Source of the DNA: Nocardioides bruguierae
Lineage (GTDB): Bacteria > Actinomycetota > Actinomycetes > Propionibacteriales > Nocardioidaceae
Direction of reading: 5' to 3'
Assembly (NCBI RefSeq): GCF_023656415.1
Contig: NZ_JAMOIL010000010.1
Span: 124,001 to 188,000 of the forward strand
Length of the DNA: 64,000 nt
The notes beneath the pieces are model-generated. The model had not been told where the DNA came from. It saw only the letters and a program-made list of their open reading frames with translations, and made no database searches. Made by a program: the position numbers and the translations under genes. How positions within the stretch are numbered: the first letter of the stretch is position 1; each line of letters begins with the position of its first letter. Shown in pieces: positions 40,914 through 50,078 of this stretch.

Positions 40914-42338
40914 GTGAGCATCACCGTGCGCCGACCTCTGCCCGGACCCGACGGCAGGCCGCCCCTGGTCCCCGCCGCACCGAGGTCCCCACCCGAGCCC
41001 GACGTCGCCGTGGCCGACCGCCGCAGCTGCCGGTCGACACCACCGGCCCCACCTCGTCCGGCCTGGACGCCGGCGTGCGCGTGGCGTGGCTGCTGGCCAC
41101 CACCCGCAACCTGCACCCCGACGGGGCCCACGACGACCGGTCGGCGTTCAAGCAGGCCGTGGTCGCGCAGGGCGTGCCCGCCGACCTCTCGCGGCTCTCC
41201 CGGTGGGAGTCCGGCCAGCTCCACGCCCCCGAGCGGCTGCTCGCCGCGTACGAGACGGTGCTCGGCACCCGACCGCTGGGCCTGCGGGGCCCGGACCGGC
41301 TGCTGCACCGCTACGACCTGGCACAGCGTCCGCCCGCCGACCGCCGCTCCGGGCGGCCGGAGCCCCGCCCCGAGGCGCTCGTGCCGCTGCTGGAGCAGAT
41401 CACCGACGCACCCCGGGTCACCGGTGTGGACTGGCTGGCGGTGGCCCGCGAGCTGTCCCGCTTCGACTTCGTCTTCCTGCGCCCGGAGGAGTGGACGGGG
41501 CTGACCTCCCGCCTCGTCGCGGAGACGGTGAGCAGCCGCGGGCTCGACCAGGCGCTGCGCTTCGAGGCGCTCGCCTCGCTGCTGGAGGTGCCCTCCACCC
41601 GCCGCCAGGTGCTGCACGCCCTGGGCCTGCGGCTCACCGACACCTCCACCAGCACCGCCGGCCCCCTCCTGGCCCTGCTCGCCCAGGTGCCCGATCCCGC
41701 GGCCGCCCGCCTCGCCCTGCGCTTCCTGGACGACCCCCGCCCGGCCGTGCACCGCGCGGCCGTGGACGTCGTCGCCGACCTGGTGGCCACGGAGCAGGTG
41801 GACGCGGTCGGGCTCGGCGTGGCCGAGCAGCACGCGGTCCGCGGCCTGCTGTCGGAGGAGGACCGCGGCACGGCCGAGCTGGCGAACCTGCTCGCTGCGC
41901 TGCCGTCGTCCCGCTTCAGCCGGGTGCTCGAGCCCGTGCGCGGGCAGCACGTGCGCACCTGGGCGCTCACCGCCCGCGAGACCGGCCTGCTGCTGCCCGA
42001 GGAGGTGGTCCGGGTGCTGGTGCGCCGCGTGGCCGGCGAGGTGCAGGTGGCGACGCCCAGCCGCTACGTCACCGAGCCCGACCAGATGCTCGCCACGCTC
42101 GTCACCGAGGTGCTCGTCCACGTGAGCGGCCAGCGGCGCCGGCTCGCGGCGTGGACCCTGGCCGCCAGCCCGTACGCGCCGGCCTGCGTCGAGGTGCTCG
42201 CGGCACTGGCCGACACCAGCGCCGAGCCGGTCCGCGAGCGCGCCCGGGAGGCTGCCCGACTGCTTGCCGGGCCCGAGGCTGCGTGCGGCCGAGGCCTGGT
42301 GGACGGCACCCGGTGCGACCGGCAGTCGGACCTGGTGA
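40914..42338 (+). CDS. HTH-domain protein with helical repeats, apparently frameshifted; 3' end uncertain
   Basis: The main frame from about 41021 encodes an XRE-like HTH (SAFKQAVVAQGVPADLSRLS, RWESGQLHAPERLL) followed by a long alpha-helical region with HEAT-like stretches (RLALRFLDDPRPAVHRAAV). The best start, GTG at 40914 (VSITVRRPLPGPDG), is in another frame; one missing base near 41020 would join VAVADR to PQLPVDTTGP. In its own frame the protein has no stop until 43996, far into antisense ileS. A stop before the hairpin at 42373 exists only in another frame (42336-42338), which I use as a provisional end. The function is unknown, perhaps regulatory. Confidence 0.5.
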
Positions 42339-42372
42339 CGACACCCCTGGTCTGTGGGCTGTTCTCACCGTC

Positions 42373-42431
42373 CACCCGGGACGTCATACGGAGCGGACGC
42401 AGTGTCCCTCAGAGGTATGACGTCCCGGGTG
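42373..42431. terminator. Perfect 17-bp inverted repeat between ileS and the HTH gene
   Basis: CACCCGGGACGTCATAC (42373-42389) pairs with 42415-42431. The 25-nt spacer contains an inner GGAC/GTCC hairpin. It lies 12 bp past the ileS stop and is probably a bidirectional terminator. Confidence 0.65.
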
Positions 42432-42442
42432 CCGGTGCGCGG

Positions 42443-45400
42443 TCAGGCCTTGGCGACGAGGACGGCGGCGGTCTCGCCGTCGCCCACGGCCACCTCGGTC
42501 GCGCCGGCCGGGGCGGTGCCCGTGACCTCGAAGGAGGTCGCCAGCGTCTCGGAGGTGAGCAGGTCGCCGTGCGCGGTCGCGGCGGCCTGGACGGCGTCGC
42601 CGCCGGCCACGGTCAGCGCGATCCGGTCCGAGACCTCCAGACCGGCGTCGCGGCGGGCCTGCTGGACGGCGCGCACCAGGTCGCGGGCCAGCCCCTCGGC
42701 CGCCAGAACCTCGGTCACGGTGGTGTCCAGCACGACGAAGCCGCCGCCCGGCAGCACGCCCACGGCCACGCCCTCGTCGGCGGAGCCGGCCACGGTCTCG
42801 AGCGTGTACTCGCCCTCGACCAGCGCGATGCCGCCCGCGGTCACGACGCCTGCCGCGTCCACGGACCAGTCGCCCGACTTCGAGCCCTTGATCGCCTGCT
42901 GCACCTGCTTGCCCAGGCGCGGGCCGGCGGCACGCGCGTTGACGGTGAGCTTCTGCTCCACGCCGTAGGCGGCGGCCTCGTCGGCGTCGGCCGCCAGGAG
43001 CCGCACGGACTTCACGTTCAGCTCGTCGGCGACGATGCCGGTGAAGTCGGCCAGCGCCGCCTCGTCCGGCACCACGACGGTGAGGCTGGACAGCGGCAGG
43101 CGGGTGCGGTGGCCGGCGGCCTTGCGCAGCGCGGAGGCGGCCGAGCAGACCTCGCGGACGGTGTCCATCGCGGCCACGAGCGCGTCGTCGGCGGGCAGGT
43201 CGTCGGCGGACGGGAAGTCGGTCAGGTGCACCGAGCGTCCGCCCGTGAGCCCGCGCCAGATCTCCTCGGTGACCAGGGGCAGCAGCGGGGCCGCGACCCG
43301 GCAGACCGTCTCCAGCACCGTGTAGAGGGTGTCGAAGGCGGCGGTGTCGTCGGCCCAGAACCGGTCGCGGCTGCGGCGGATGTACCAGTTGGTGAGCACG
43401 TCGAGGAACGAGCGCACCGCGTCGGTGGCGTCCGAGACCGCGTACTCGTCCATCGCCTGCGTGGTCTCGGCGACCAGGTCGCGGCACTTGGCGAGCAGGT
43501 AGCGGTCCAGCGGGTCGCTCGAGGTGGTCGAGGACGAGGCGGTGTGCCCGGCCCCGTCGTTCGCCGCGTTCGCGTAGAGGCTGAAGAAGTACCAGCTGCT
43601 CCACAGGGGCATGAGGACCTGACGCACCGAGTCGCGGATGCCCTGCTCGGTGACGACCAGGTTGCCGCCGCGCAGGATCGGGCTCGACATGAGGAACCAG
43701 CGCATCGCGTCCGCGCCGTCGCGGTCGAAGACCTCGGAGACGTCGGGGTAGTTGCGCAGCGACTTGCTCATCTTGTTGCCGTCGCTGCCCAGCACGATGC
43801 CGTGGCTGATGCAGTTGCTGAAGGCGGGCTTGCCGAACAGCGCCGTGGCCAGGATGTGCAGCGTGTAGAACCAGCCGCGGGTCTGGCCGATGTACTCGAC
43901 GATGAAGTCCGCCGGGAAGTGGCCCTTGGTGGCCGCGGTGCCGTCGAACCAGTCGGCGTTCTCGAACGGGTAGTGCACCTGGGCGTAGCTCATTGAGCCC
44001 GAGTCGAACCAGACGTCGAGCACGTCGGTGACGCGGCGCATGGTGCTCGTGCCGGTCGGGTCGTCGGGGTTCGGGCGGGTCAGCTCGTCGACGAACGGGC
44101 GGTGCAGGTCGGGGTTGCCGTCCTTGTCGCGCGGCAGGTCGCCGAAGTCGGCCTCCAGCTCGGCGAAGGAGCCGTAGACGTCGAGGCGCGGGTAGGCCGG
44201 GTCGTCCGACTTCCACACCGGCACCGGGGAGCCCCAGAAGCGGTTGCGGGTGATCGACCAGTCGCGGGCGTTGGCCAGCCACTTGCCGAACTGACCGTCC
44301 TGGATGTGGTTCGGCACCCAGTTGATCTGGGCGTTGTTCGCCAGCATCTGGTCCTTGATCGCCGTGACCGAGACGAACCAGGACGAGACGCCCTTGTAGA
44401 TCAGCGGCTGCCGGCAGCGCCAGCAGTGCGGGTAGCTGTGGTCGTAGGTCTCGCGGCGCAGCAGGATCGTGCCCGGGGTCGCGGAGCCGGTCTCGGCGGT
44501 CTCGAGGCTCGCCTCGCTCGCACCTCGACCACCGGAGGCCCCACCGTAGGCACGCGTCACCGCCTTGAGGTGGTCGATGACGTGCGGGTTCGCGTCGAAG
44601 ACCTGCATGCCCGCGTACTCGGTGACCGGGGCGGTGAACGTGCCGTCCTTGCCGACCGGCATGACGGCCTCGATGTTCTCGCGGTCGGTGACCTCCTTGT
44701 CGACCTCACCGAAGGCGCCGGCGGTGTGGACCAGGCCCACACCGTCGGTGGTGGTGACGGCGTCGTCGGCGGCCACGACGCGGAAGGCGTTCTCGCGGCC
44801 CTCGTAGTAGGAGAACGGCGGGGTGTAGGTGCGGCCGAGCAGCTGGGCGCCGGTGTAGCGGCCGAGCACGGTGGGCTCGTCGGCGTCCGGGTACAGCTCC
44901 TTCTTGTAGGAGCCCAGGCGGGCCTCGGCGATGACGTACTTGGCGGTCGCCTCGGTGCCGGGCACCGGGCCCTCGACGACCACGTAGTCGATCTCGGTGC
45001 CGACCATGACTGCGAGGTGGCTCGGGAGCGTCCAGGGCGTGGTCGTCCAGACGAGGAGGTGGGCGCCGTCCAGGACGGGGTCGTCCCCGGTGGCGTCCAT
45101 CTGCAGGCCGACGGTGACGGCCGGGTCCTGGCGGTTCTGGTAGACGTCGTCGTCCATCCGCAGCTCGTGGTTGGAGAGCGGGGTCTCGTCCTGCCAGCAG
45201 TACGGCAGCACGCGGAAGCCCTCGTAGACGAGGCCCTTGTCGTGCAGCGACTTGAACGCCCAGATGACCGACTCCATGTACTCGGGGTTCATGGTCCGGT
45301 AGTCGTTGTCGAAGTCGACCCAGCGCGCCTGGCGGGTGACGTAGTCGCGCCACTCGCCGGTGTACTTCATCACCGACTCGCGGCAGGCGGCGTTGAACGT

Positions 45401-45793
45401 GTCGATGCCGAGCTCGACGATCTCGTCGGTGGTCTTGATGCCGTTGAGGCGCATCGCCTCGAGCTCGGCGGGCAGGCCGTGGGTGTCCCAGCCGAAGCGG
45501 CGCTCGACGCGCTTGCCGCGCATCGTCTGGTAGCGCGGCACCAGGTCCTTCACGTAGCCGGTGAGCAGGTGGCCGTAGTGCGGCAGGCCGTTGGCGAAGG
45601 GCGGCCCGTCGTAGAACACGAACTCGTTGCTCCCGTCGGCGCCGGGGTCGCGGGCCTCGACGGAGGCGCGGAACGTGCCGTCCGCCTCCCAGTAGGCGAG
45701 CACCTTCTCCTCGATGCCCGGGAAGCGCGGGGACGAGGGGACGCCGGCGTGCTCGGCGTCGCCGCCGGTCGAGACCTGGGGATAGGTCGCCAT
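42443..45793 (-). CDS. ileS: Isoleucyl-tRNA synthetase
   Basis: A 1116-aa class I synthetase that charges tRNA-Ile. HIGH-like motif: [17 protein letters not shown] motif: [12 protein letters not shown]. The editing domain lies between them. The long form (with the extra C-terminal domain) is typical of actinobacteria. Near residue 420, codons 44535-44498 come from a REP-like repeat. The peptide [18 protein letters not shown] is inserted just before [12 protein letters not shown], at the edge of a zinc-type CxxC block. The gene is controlled by the T-box leader at 45794-46044. The ATG at 45793 has AGGAG 8 nt upstream. Confidence 0.96.
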   Translation of the reverse strand: MATYPQVSTGGDAEHAGVPSSPRFPGIEEKVLAYWEADGTFRASVEARDPGADGSNEFVFYDGPPFANGLPHYGHLLTGYVKDLVPRYQTMRGKRVERRFGWDTHGLPAELEAMRLNGIKTTDEIVELGIDTFNAACRESVMKYTGEWRDYVTRQARWVDFDNDYRTMNPEYMESVIWAFKSLHDKGLVYEGFRVLPYCWQDETPLSNHELRMDDDVYQNRQDPAVTVGLQMDATGDDPVLDGAHLLVWTTTPWTLPSHLAVMVGTEIDYVVVEGPVPGTEATAKYVIAEARLGSYKKELYPDADEPTVLGRYTGAQLLGRTYTPPFSYYEGRENAFRVVAADDAVTTTDGVGLVHTAGAFGEVDKEVTDRENIEAVMPVGKDGTFTAPVTEYAGMQVFDANPHVIDHLKAVTRAYGGASGGRGASEASLETAETGSATPGTILLRRETYDHSYPHCWRCRQPLIYKGVSSWFVSVTAIKDQMLANNAQINWVPNHIQDGQFGKWLANARDWSITRNRFWGSPVPVWKSDDPAYPRLDVYGSFAELEADFGDLPRDKDGNPDLHRPFVDELTRPNPDDPTGTSTMRRVTDVLDVWFDSGSMSYAQVHYPFENADWFDGTAATKGHFPADFIVEYIGQTRGWFYTLHILATALFGKPAFSNCISHGIVLGSDGNKMSKSLRNYPDVSEVFDRDGADAMRWFLMSSPILRGGNLVVTEQGIRDSVRQVLMPLWSSWYFFSLYANAANDGAGHTASSSTTSSDPLDRYLLAKCRDLVAETTQAMDEYAVSDATDAVRSFLDVLTNWYIRRSRDRFWADDTAAFDTLYTVLETVCRVAAPLLPLVTEEIWRGLTGGRSVHLTDFPSADDLPADDALVAAMDTVREVCSAASALRKAAGHRTRLPLSSLTVVVPDEAALADFTGIVADELNVKSVRLLAADADEAAAYGVEQKLTVNARAAGPRLGKQVQQAIKGSKSGDWSVDAAGVVTAGGIALVEGEYTLETVAGSADEGVAVGVLPGGGFVVLDTTVTEVLAAEGLARDLVRAVQQARRDAGLEVSDRIALTVAGGDAVQAAATAHGDLLTSETLATSFEVTGTAPAGATEVAVGDGETAAVLVAKA
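44498..44535. repeat. REP-like repeat inside the ileS coding sequence
   Basis: The 38 bp run from GGTCTCGAGGCTCGCCTCG to CACCTCGACCACCGG and share both ends with 45957-45996 and 19239-19316. The insertion keeps the ileS frame and adds about 13 residues. Confidence 0.85.
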
Positions 45794-46044
45794 GAGGTGA
45801 GCTCCTGGGAGGTGGTGGTGTCGTCTCTGCGTCGAGGACGACCACCCCTGTGCCGGGACGACCGCGGTACCACCTCGGTTGCCGCGCCCGGTGCTGCGTG
45901 GGTGCGGCCACTCTTCACGGCTGTGACGGGCCTACCCGTCCGGTTCTACTGAGGCCGGTCTCGAGACGGTCGCTGCGCGACCTCCTCGACCACCGGTACC
46001 TGTTCTTCCGGAGGCTCGCCGCTGATGACGGCTCGAGCGCCTGT
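45794..46044 (-). ncRNA. Translational T-box riboswitch of ileS
   Basis: A 250-nt leader with the T-box sequence AGGTGGTACCGCGGT (45875-45861). The ultrashort Stem I is GCUCG/CGAGC (46038-46034 with 46018-46014), whose loop UCAUCAG shows the isoleucine specifier AUC at 46026-46024. Stem II has the GAAGAACAGG/CAGUAGAACC S-turn sequences. A GACGGG/CCCGUC hairpin follows. Uncharged tRNA-Ile would bind AUC and the T-box and free the ribosome site. GAGGUGGU (45876-45869) can instead pair with ACCACCUC (45816-45809), next to AGGAG at 45806-45802, closing translation. A REP repeat fills the Stem II apex. Confidence 0.88.
45957..45996. repeat. REP-like repeat at the apex of T-box Stem II
   Basis: The 40-bp palindromic element runs from GGTCTCGAGACGGTCGC to GCGACCTCCTCGACCACCGG. 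Its centre GGTCGC-TGC-GCGACC is a perfect hairpin. It sits between the two strands of Stem II (46000-46010 and 45946-45953) and lengthens the stem without breaking it. Confidence 0.88.
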
Positions 46045-46050
46045 GCGTCG

Positions 46051-46081
46051 ATGGTAGCCACGCGGGAGGCCTGCGCGTAAA
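46051..46081 (-). promoter_or_regulatory. Candidate ileS promoter (-35 TTTACG, -10 TACCAT)
   Basis: TTTACG at 46081-46076 and TACCAT at 46056-46051 are 19 bp apart. The expected start near 46044 places Stem I of the T-box at the 5' end of the RNA, as expected for ultrashort-Stem-I T-boxes. Confidence 0.5.
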
Positions 46082-46122
46082 CCGGATTGCGTGCACGCCC
46101 GCCGGCGGGGTGGGGTGGCCCC

Positions 46123-46656
46123 ATGACCGGACTGTGGCTGTCGCCCGAGGACGACCCGCGCACCGCCCTCCCCCAGGAGCGCGGCGAGAAGCCGACCGTG
46201 CTCGGCTACCTGGCCCACTACCGGCTCACGCTGCGCCTGAAGTGCGCCGACCTGACGCCGGAGCAGCTCGCGACCCGGTCGGTGCCGCCGTCCTCGATGT
46301 CGCTGCTGGGGCTGGTGCGCCACCTCGCCCGGGTGGAGCACCACTGGGCCCGTCGCTGCGTCGAGGGCCACGAGGAGCTGGACCGGCTGTACCGCACCGA
46401 GGAGCAGCCCGACCTCGACTTCGACGGCGTCGAGCCGACGCAGGCGTGCGTGGACGAGGCGTGGGCGTCGTGGGAGCGGGAGGTCGCGCACGCCGAGACG
46501 GTCTACGCGGCCGCCGAGCCCGACGCCGTGGTCACGTTCCGCGGGGAGCCCCTGGAGGTCCGCGACGTGCTGGTCCACATGGTCGAGGAGTACGCCCGGC
46601 ACCTCGGCCACGCAGACCTGCTGCGCGAGTGCCTCGACGGCCGCACCGGCGTGTGA
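46123..46656 (+). CDS. DinB family (DUF664-type) protein
   Basis: A 177-aa four-helix protein of the DinB/YfiT superfamily, in the DUF664 branch found in actinobacteria. The likely metal-binding histidines lie in RVEHHWARRC and in HMVEEYARHLGHADLLRE. Several relatives are mycothiol-dependent S-transferases or isomerases. As mshB is in this window, that role is possible but unproven. The ATG at 46123 (MTGLWLSPEDDPRTALPQER) is used. It is divergent from the ileS leader. Confidence 0.85.
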   Translation: MTGLWLSPEDDPRTALPQERGEKPTVLGYLAHYRLTLRLKCADLTPEQLATRSVPPSSMSLLGLVRHLARVEHHWARRCVEGHEELDRLYRTEEQPDLDFDGVEPTQACVDEAWASWEREVAHAETVYAAAEPDAVVTFRGEPLEVRDVLVHMVEEYARHLGHADLLRECLDGRTGV

Positions 46657-46695
46657 CCGACGCGTGACCGGCCCGGCCGCCGCCCGACCATGACG

Positions 46696-46756
46696 TTGTG
46701 ACCGGCGTCACTCTGCGGTAGACGCGGATCACCGATTCCGTCTGGAACCGGTTACA
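46696..46756 (+). promoter_or_regulatory. Candidate promoter and LacI-type operator of the DUF6351 gene
   Basis: TTGTGA (46696-46701), 17 bp, TAGACG (46719-46724) is a usable promoter. Downstream, TGGAACCGGTTACA (46743-46756) has the AACCGGTT core of LacI-family operators. An inverted repeat GTGAC-CGGC-GTCAC (46698-46711) overlaps the -35. Both suggest control by a repressor encoded elsewhere. Confidence 0.45.
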
Positions 46757-46780
46757 TCCCTGGTCCACTCGGGAGGACCC

Positions 46781-48811
46781 ATGACGCACCCCGCCCTGCC
46801 CACGCACGCCTCAGCACCACGTTCGCCCAGAGCACCCGGCTCACCCAGCTCACCCAGGCGCCGCCGGCGCACCGCACTCACCGCCGTGGCCGCCGTCCCG
46901 CTGGTGGCGGCCCTCGCCGCGGTCCCCGGCCAGGCGCTGGCCGGCACCACCGGGGCCGCGCCCGCCGGCACGTCCGCGGACGCGGCCGACCGGGACACCG
47001 ACCCGCTGGCCTTCGCCGGACCGCGCGAGACGCCGTTCGCCTGCGAGACCAGCGAGTTCCGCACCGCCGACGGGTCGATGCTGCCGGCGTCCGAGGGCCC
47101 TGACTGCGTCGTGCCCACCGAGGTCGACCACGTCTACCGCACCACCGACGGCCGGTTCGAGCCGCTGCCCGCGGGGCAGGAGCACCCCGCCGACCTCGCC
47201 TTCACCCGCGTCGACGGGGAGCGCGTGCCGTACGTCGTGCGGGTCGAGACCGGCGTCGCCGACCGCGGCATCTACGAGATCGCGATGCTCGACGACCCCG
47301 CCGACGACGTGGAGCCCGCCCCCGGCACCCGCTCGCCCGGCTGGAACGGTCGGCTCGTCTACACCTTCGGCGGCGGCTGTCGCGCCGGGTGGTACCGGCA
47401 GGGCCCCGGCACCGGCGGCGTCCTGGTGCCGACCATGCTCGGCCGCGGGTTCGCCGTGGCCTCCTCCTCGCTCAACGTCTACGGCCACAACTGCGACGAC
47501 CTGCTCTCGGCCGAGGTGATGGCCCAGACGAAGCGGGTCTTCGAGCAGACCTACGGCGCGCCCCGCTGGACGATCGGGTGGGGCTGCTCGGGCGGCAGCT
47601 ACCAGGCCCACCAGATCACCGACAACTACCCGGGGCTGCTCGACGGCATCGTCTCGGGCTGCTCGTTCCCCGACGTCGGGTTCGGCACCTCGCAGATGCT
47701 GTTCGACTCCCGCGTCCTCCAGACCTACCTCGAGGGCCACCCCGACGCGCTGACGCCCGCGCAGCAGCAGGCCGTCGCGGGCTTCGGCGACCCCGCCGCC
47801 CTCGCGGCCATGAGCGACGGCGCGAAGCGGCTCGACCCCGACGCCGAGTTCGACGCCTCGGTGCCCGCGGCCCTGCGCTACGACGCCGCCACCAACCCCA
47901 CCGGCGCACGCGGCACGATCTGGGACCACGCGGCCACCTCCTACGGGGTCGACCCGAGCACCGGGTTCGCCCGCGTGCCCAGCGACAACGTCGGCGTCAC
48001 CTACGGCCTCGCTGCCTGGCGCGAGGGCGTGCTCGACGCCGACGAGTTCCTCGACCTCAACGCCGGGGTGGGCGGGCTCGACGTGGACGCCGAGCCGACC
48101 GCGGCGCGCACCGCCGCCGACCCCGTCGCCCGGGAGAACGCCTACCGCACCGGCCGCCTGCTCTGGGGCGGCAACGGCCTGGGCGACGTGCCCGTCGTCG
48201 ACTACCGCGCCTACACGGACGAGGCGGGGTACGGCGACATCCACATGCGCTACCAGTCCTTCTCCACCCGGGCCCGCCTGGTGGCGGCCAACGGCGACGC
48301 CGACAACCAGGTGATGCTGGTCGAGGACGACAGCCGCGGGCTCTTCGACGCCTCCTCCCCCGTGCTCGTGCGAGCCCTGGAGGGCGTGGACCGCTGGATC
48401 GCGGCCACCCGTGCCGACCAGCGGCCCGGCTCCGCCCACGCCCGGGTCTCCCGCAACCGCCCGGCGGGCCTCACCGACGCCTGCTGGACGCCGGCCGGCG
48501 AGCAGGTCCGCGAGCGCCAGGTGCTGCGCGGCGACACCCGCTGCAACGACCTCTACCCGAGCTACTCCTCGCCGCGGATGGTGGCCGGCGGCCCCGTCGC
48601 CTCGGACGTGATCACCTGCCGCCTGGCCACCCCGGTGCGCAGCGACTACCCCCGCACGACGCGGGCCCAGTGGGCCCGGTTCGCCGAGGTCTTCCCCGAC
48701 GGCGTGTGCGACTGGAGCGAGCCGGGCGTGGACCAGCAGGCGCCGGACGGCACCTGGCTGCGCTTCAGCGCCCCGGGCGCGTGGCAGGTCGGTGCGCGTC
48801 CGACCTCCTGA
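46781..48811 (+). CDS. Secreted DUF6351-type alpha/beta-hydrolase-like protein
   Basis: A 676-aa exported protein. The N terminus is [20 protein letters not shown], with a signal cleavage near ALAG. The body has [20 protein letters not shown] (oxyanion region) and the nucleophile elbow [14 protein letters not shown] (G-x-S-G-G type). [20 protein letters not shown] and CWTPAGEQ are in the C-terminal third. It resembles actinobacterial proteins labelled DUF6351, distantly like tannase/feruloyl esterase or PHB-depolymerase hydrolases. The ester substrate is unknown. RBS GGGAGGA 4 nt before the ATG. The putative LacI operator upstream suggests substrate induction. Confidence 0.75.
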   Translation: MTHPALPTHASAPRSPRAPGSPSSPRRRRRTALTAVAAVPLVAALAAVPGQALAGTTGAAPAGTSADAADRDTDPLAFAGPRETPFACETSEFRTADGSMLPASEGPDCVVPTEVDHVYRTTDGRFEPLPAGQEHPADLAFTRVDGERVPYVVRVETGVADRGIYEIAMLDDPADDVEPAPGTRSPGWNGRLVYTFGGGCRAGWYRQGPGTGGVLVPTMLGRGFAVASSSLNVYGHNCDDLLSAEVMAQTKRVFEQTYGAPRWTIGWGCSGGSYQAHQITDNYPGLLDGIVSGCSFPDVGFGTSQMLFDSRVLQTYLEGHPDALTPAQQQAVAGFGDPAALAAMSDGAKRLDPDAEFDASVPAALRYDAATNPTGARGTIWDHAATSYGVDPSTGFARVPSDNVGVTYGLAAWREGVLDADEFLDLNAGVGGLDVDAEPTAARTAADPVARENAYRTGRLLWGGNGLGDVPVVDYRAYTDEAGYGDIHMRYQSFSTRARLVAANGDADNQVMLVEDDSRGLFDASSPVLVRALEGVDRWIAATRADQRPGSAHARVSRNRPAGLTDACWTPAGEQVRERQVLRGDTRCNDLYPSYSSPRMVAGGPVASDVITCRLATPVRSDYPRTTRAQWARFAEVFPDGVCDWSEPGVDQQAPDGTWLRFSAPGAWQVGARPTS

Positions 48812-48824
48812 GGACGCCGGACGG

Positions 48825-48876
48825 CCTGGCCGGTCGTGCGCTCCCCGACGGTGTCGGGGTGCTCAGGCCGGCCAGG
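48825..48876. terminator. Two-part hairpin between convergent genes
   Basis: CCTGGCCGG (48825-48833) pairs with CCGGCCAGG (48868-48876), and inside it CCCCGAC (48843-48849) pairs with GTCGGGG (48853-48859). It overlaps the last codons of the ATPase-like gene. Confidence 0.65.
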
Positions 48877-49864
48877 TCGCCGTGACGGCGGAGGGCAGCG
48901 AGCGGACCAGCGCCAGGCCGGTGCGCTCGGCGGCCACGCCGAGCAGGCGCTGGGCCTCGGCCCGCAGCTGCCAGGGCAGGGTGTGGGTGAGCAGGCGACC
49001 CACGGCGCCGTGCCGCGGCTCGGGGGTCTCGGCGTCGACCTGCACGAGCAGGCCGCTGGCCAGCACCTCGTCGAGCCCGTCGTGCCCGGCCGCGCCCTGC
49101 ACGAGGGCCAGCGGGGCGTGCGGGCCGGCCACGAGGACCACGGCCAGCGCGGTCTGCCCGGCCAGGGTGAGCGCGCCGACGCGGGCGAGCACGCTGCGCT
49201 CGAGCAGGCCGGCGAACTCGGGCGCCAGCTCCTCGGGGTCCTCGGTGTCGGCGGCCCGCACGAGCAGGTCGTCGATCTCCGGCAGGTCCAGCAGGGCGGT
49301 GAGGCGCCCCGGGTTGCCGGCGCAGGCCCGCTGCAGGCAGGCCGCCGCGCCGCCGTCCGCGTCGAGGACCTCGCCGCGCAGCGAAGAGGCGAGGTGGGCG
49401 ACGGAGGCGCGGTCGAGGCCGTCGAGGTCGATGACCGAGGCGCTGGGGTCCTGCGAGACCAGCGGGACGTCGGCGTGCGCGCCGAGCACGAGGGACACGC
49501 TGGAGCGCCAGGCGGTCTCGGCGAGCAGCCGCAGCTCCTCGGGCGAGCACAGGTCCGCGTCGTCGACGACGAGGCTGGTGCCGCGTCGGGCGGCGAGCGG
49601 GATGAGGTCGCGGGCGCTGGCGGGGGTGATGTCGACGTCCGTGCCGACCTCGGCCCACGGCGACCCGGCACCGCGACCCGGGCGACGGCCGGAGACCTCG
49701 AGGCGACGCGCGACCTCCTGGAGCACCGCGCTCACGCCCACCCCGGCGCGGCCGCGCACGAGCACCGGCCGACCCTCGCGGGCGGCGGCCTCGATGCGGG
49801 CCAGCTCCCGGTTGCGGCCCATGAGCAGGGGCGTCCGGGAACCGGCGGTGACTCCGGAGATCAC
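48863..49864 (-). CDS. AAA/STAND-type ATPase-like protein with degenerate Walker A
   Basis: A 333-aa protein like the N-terminal ATPase half of LuxR-type (MalT/AAA_16) regulators: [20 protein letters not shown], then [13 protein letters not shown] in place of GxxGxGKS (Lys replaced by Val), and Walker [13 protein letters not shown]. The later part is helical and lacks a LuxR HTH. ATP hydrolysis is doubtful. The GTG at 49864 is chosen because GGGGGGAG lies 6 nt upstream and the conserved GRNREL box starts 15 residues in. It is divergent from dapD. Confidence 0.75.
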   Translation of the reverse strand: MISGVTAGSRTPLLMGRNRELARIEAAAREGRPVLVRGRAGVGVSAVLQEVARRLEVSGRRPGRGAGSPWAEVGTDVDITPASARDLIPLAARRGTSLVVDDADLCSPEELRLLAETAWRSSVSLVLGAHADVPLVSQDPSASVIDLDGLDRASVAHLASSLRGEVLDADGGAAACLQRACAGNPGRLTALLDLPEIDDLLVRAADTEDPEELAPEFAGLLERSVLARVGALTLAGQTALAVVLVAGPHAPLALVQGAAGHDGLDEVLASGLLVQVDAETPEPRHGAVGRLLTHTLPWQLRAEAQRLLGVAAERTGLALVRSLPSAVTATWPA

Positions 49865-50065
49865 GGTCGGCTCCCCCCTGGCCGGTGCGCCGGCCACGTC
49901 CTGCGCCGCGACTCCCCCGTCGTCGGCCTGTGACCCGAGGGTAGGTTCCGCCGGGTGGCCCGCCAAGGCATGCACCGCCGTTTCACCTGCGGTGGGTAGG
50001 ACGCGGCGGGCGAGGCACCGCGTCCATCGCGTGGCACGGTTTCCGCCGGCGTCGGTGGGGCCTCC

Positions 50066-50071
50066 TAGGCT
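50066..50071 (+). promoter_or_regulatory. Candidate dapD -10 box (TAGGCT)
   Basis: TAGGCT ends 7 nt before the GTG at 50079, implying a leaderless dapD transcript. Confidence 0.35.
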
Positions 50072-50078
50072 GGCCCGC

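Noticed and set aside
40274..43996. A 1,240-codon frame covering the HTH gene and antisense ileS
   Set aside because: Only its middle (about 41021-42270) has protein character. The ends are antisense to the surface protein and ileS, so the whole was not accepted as a gene.
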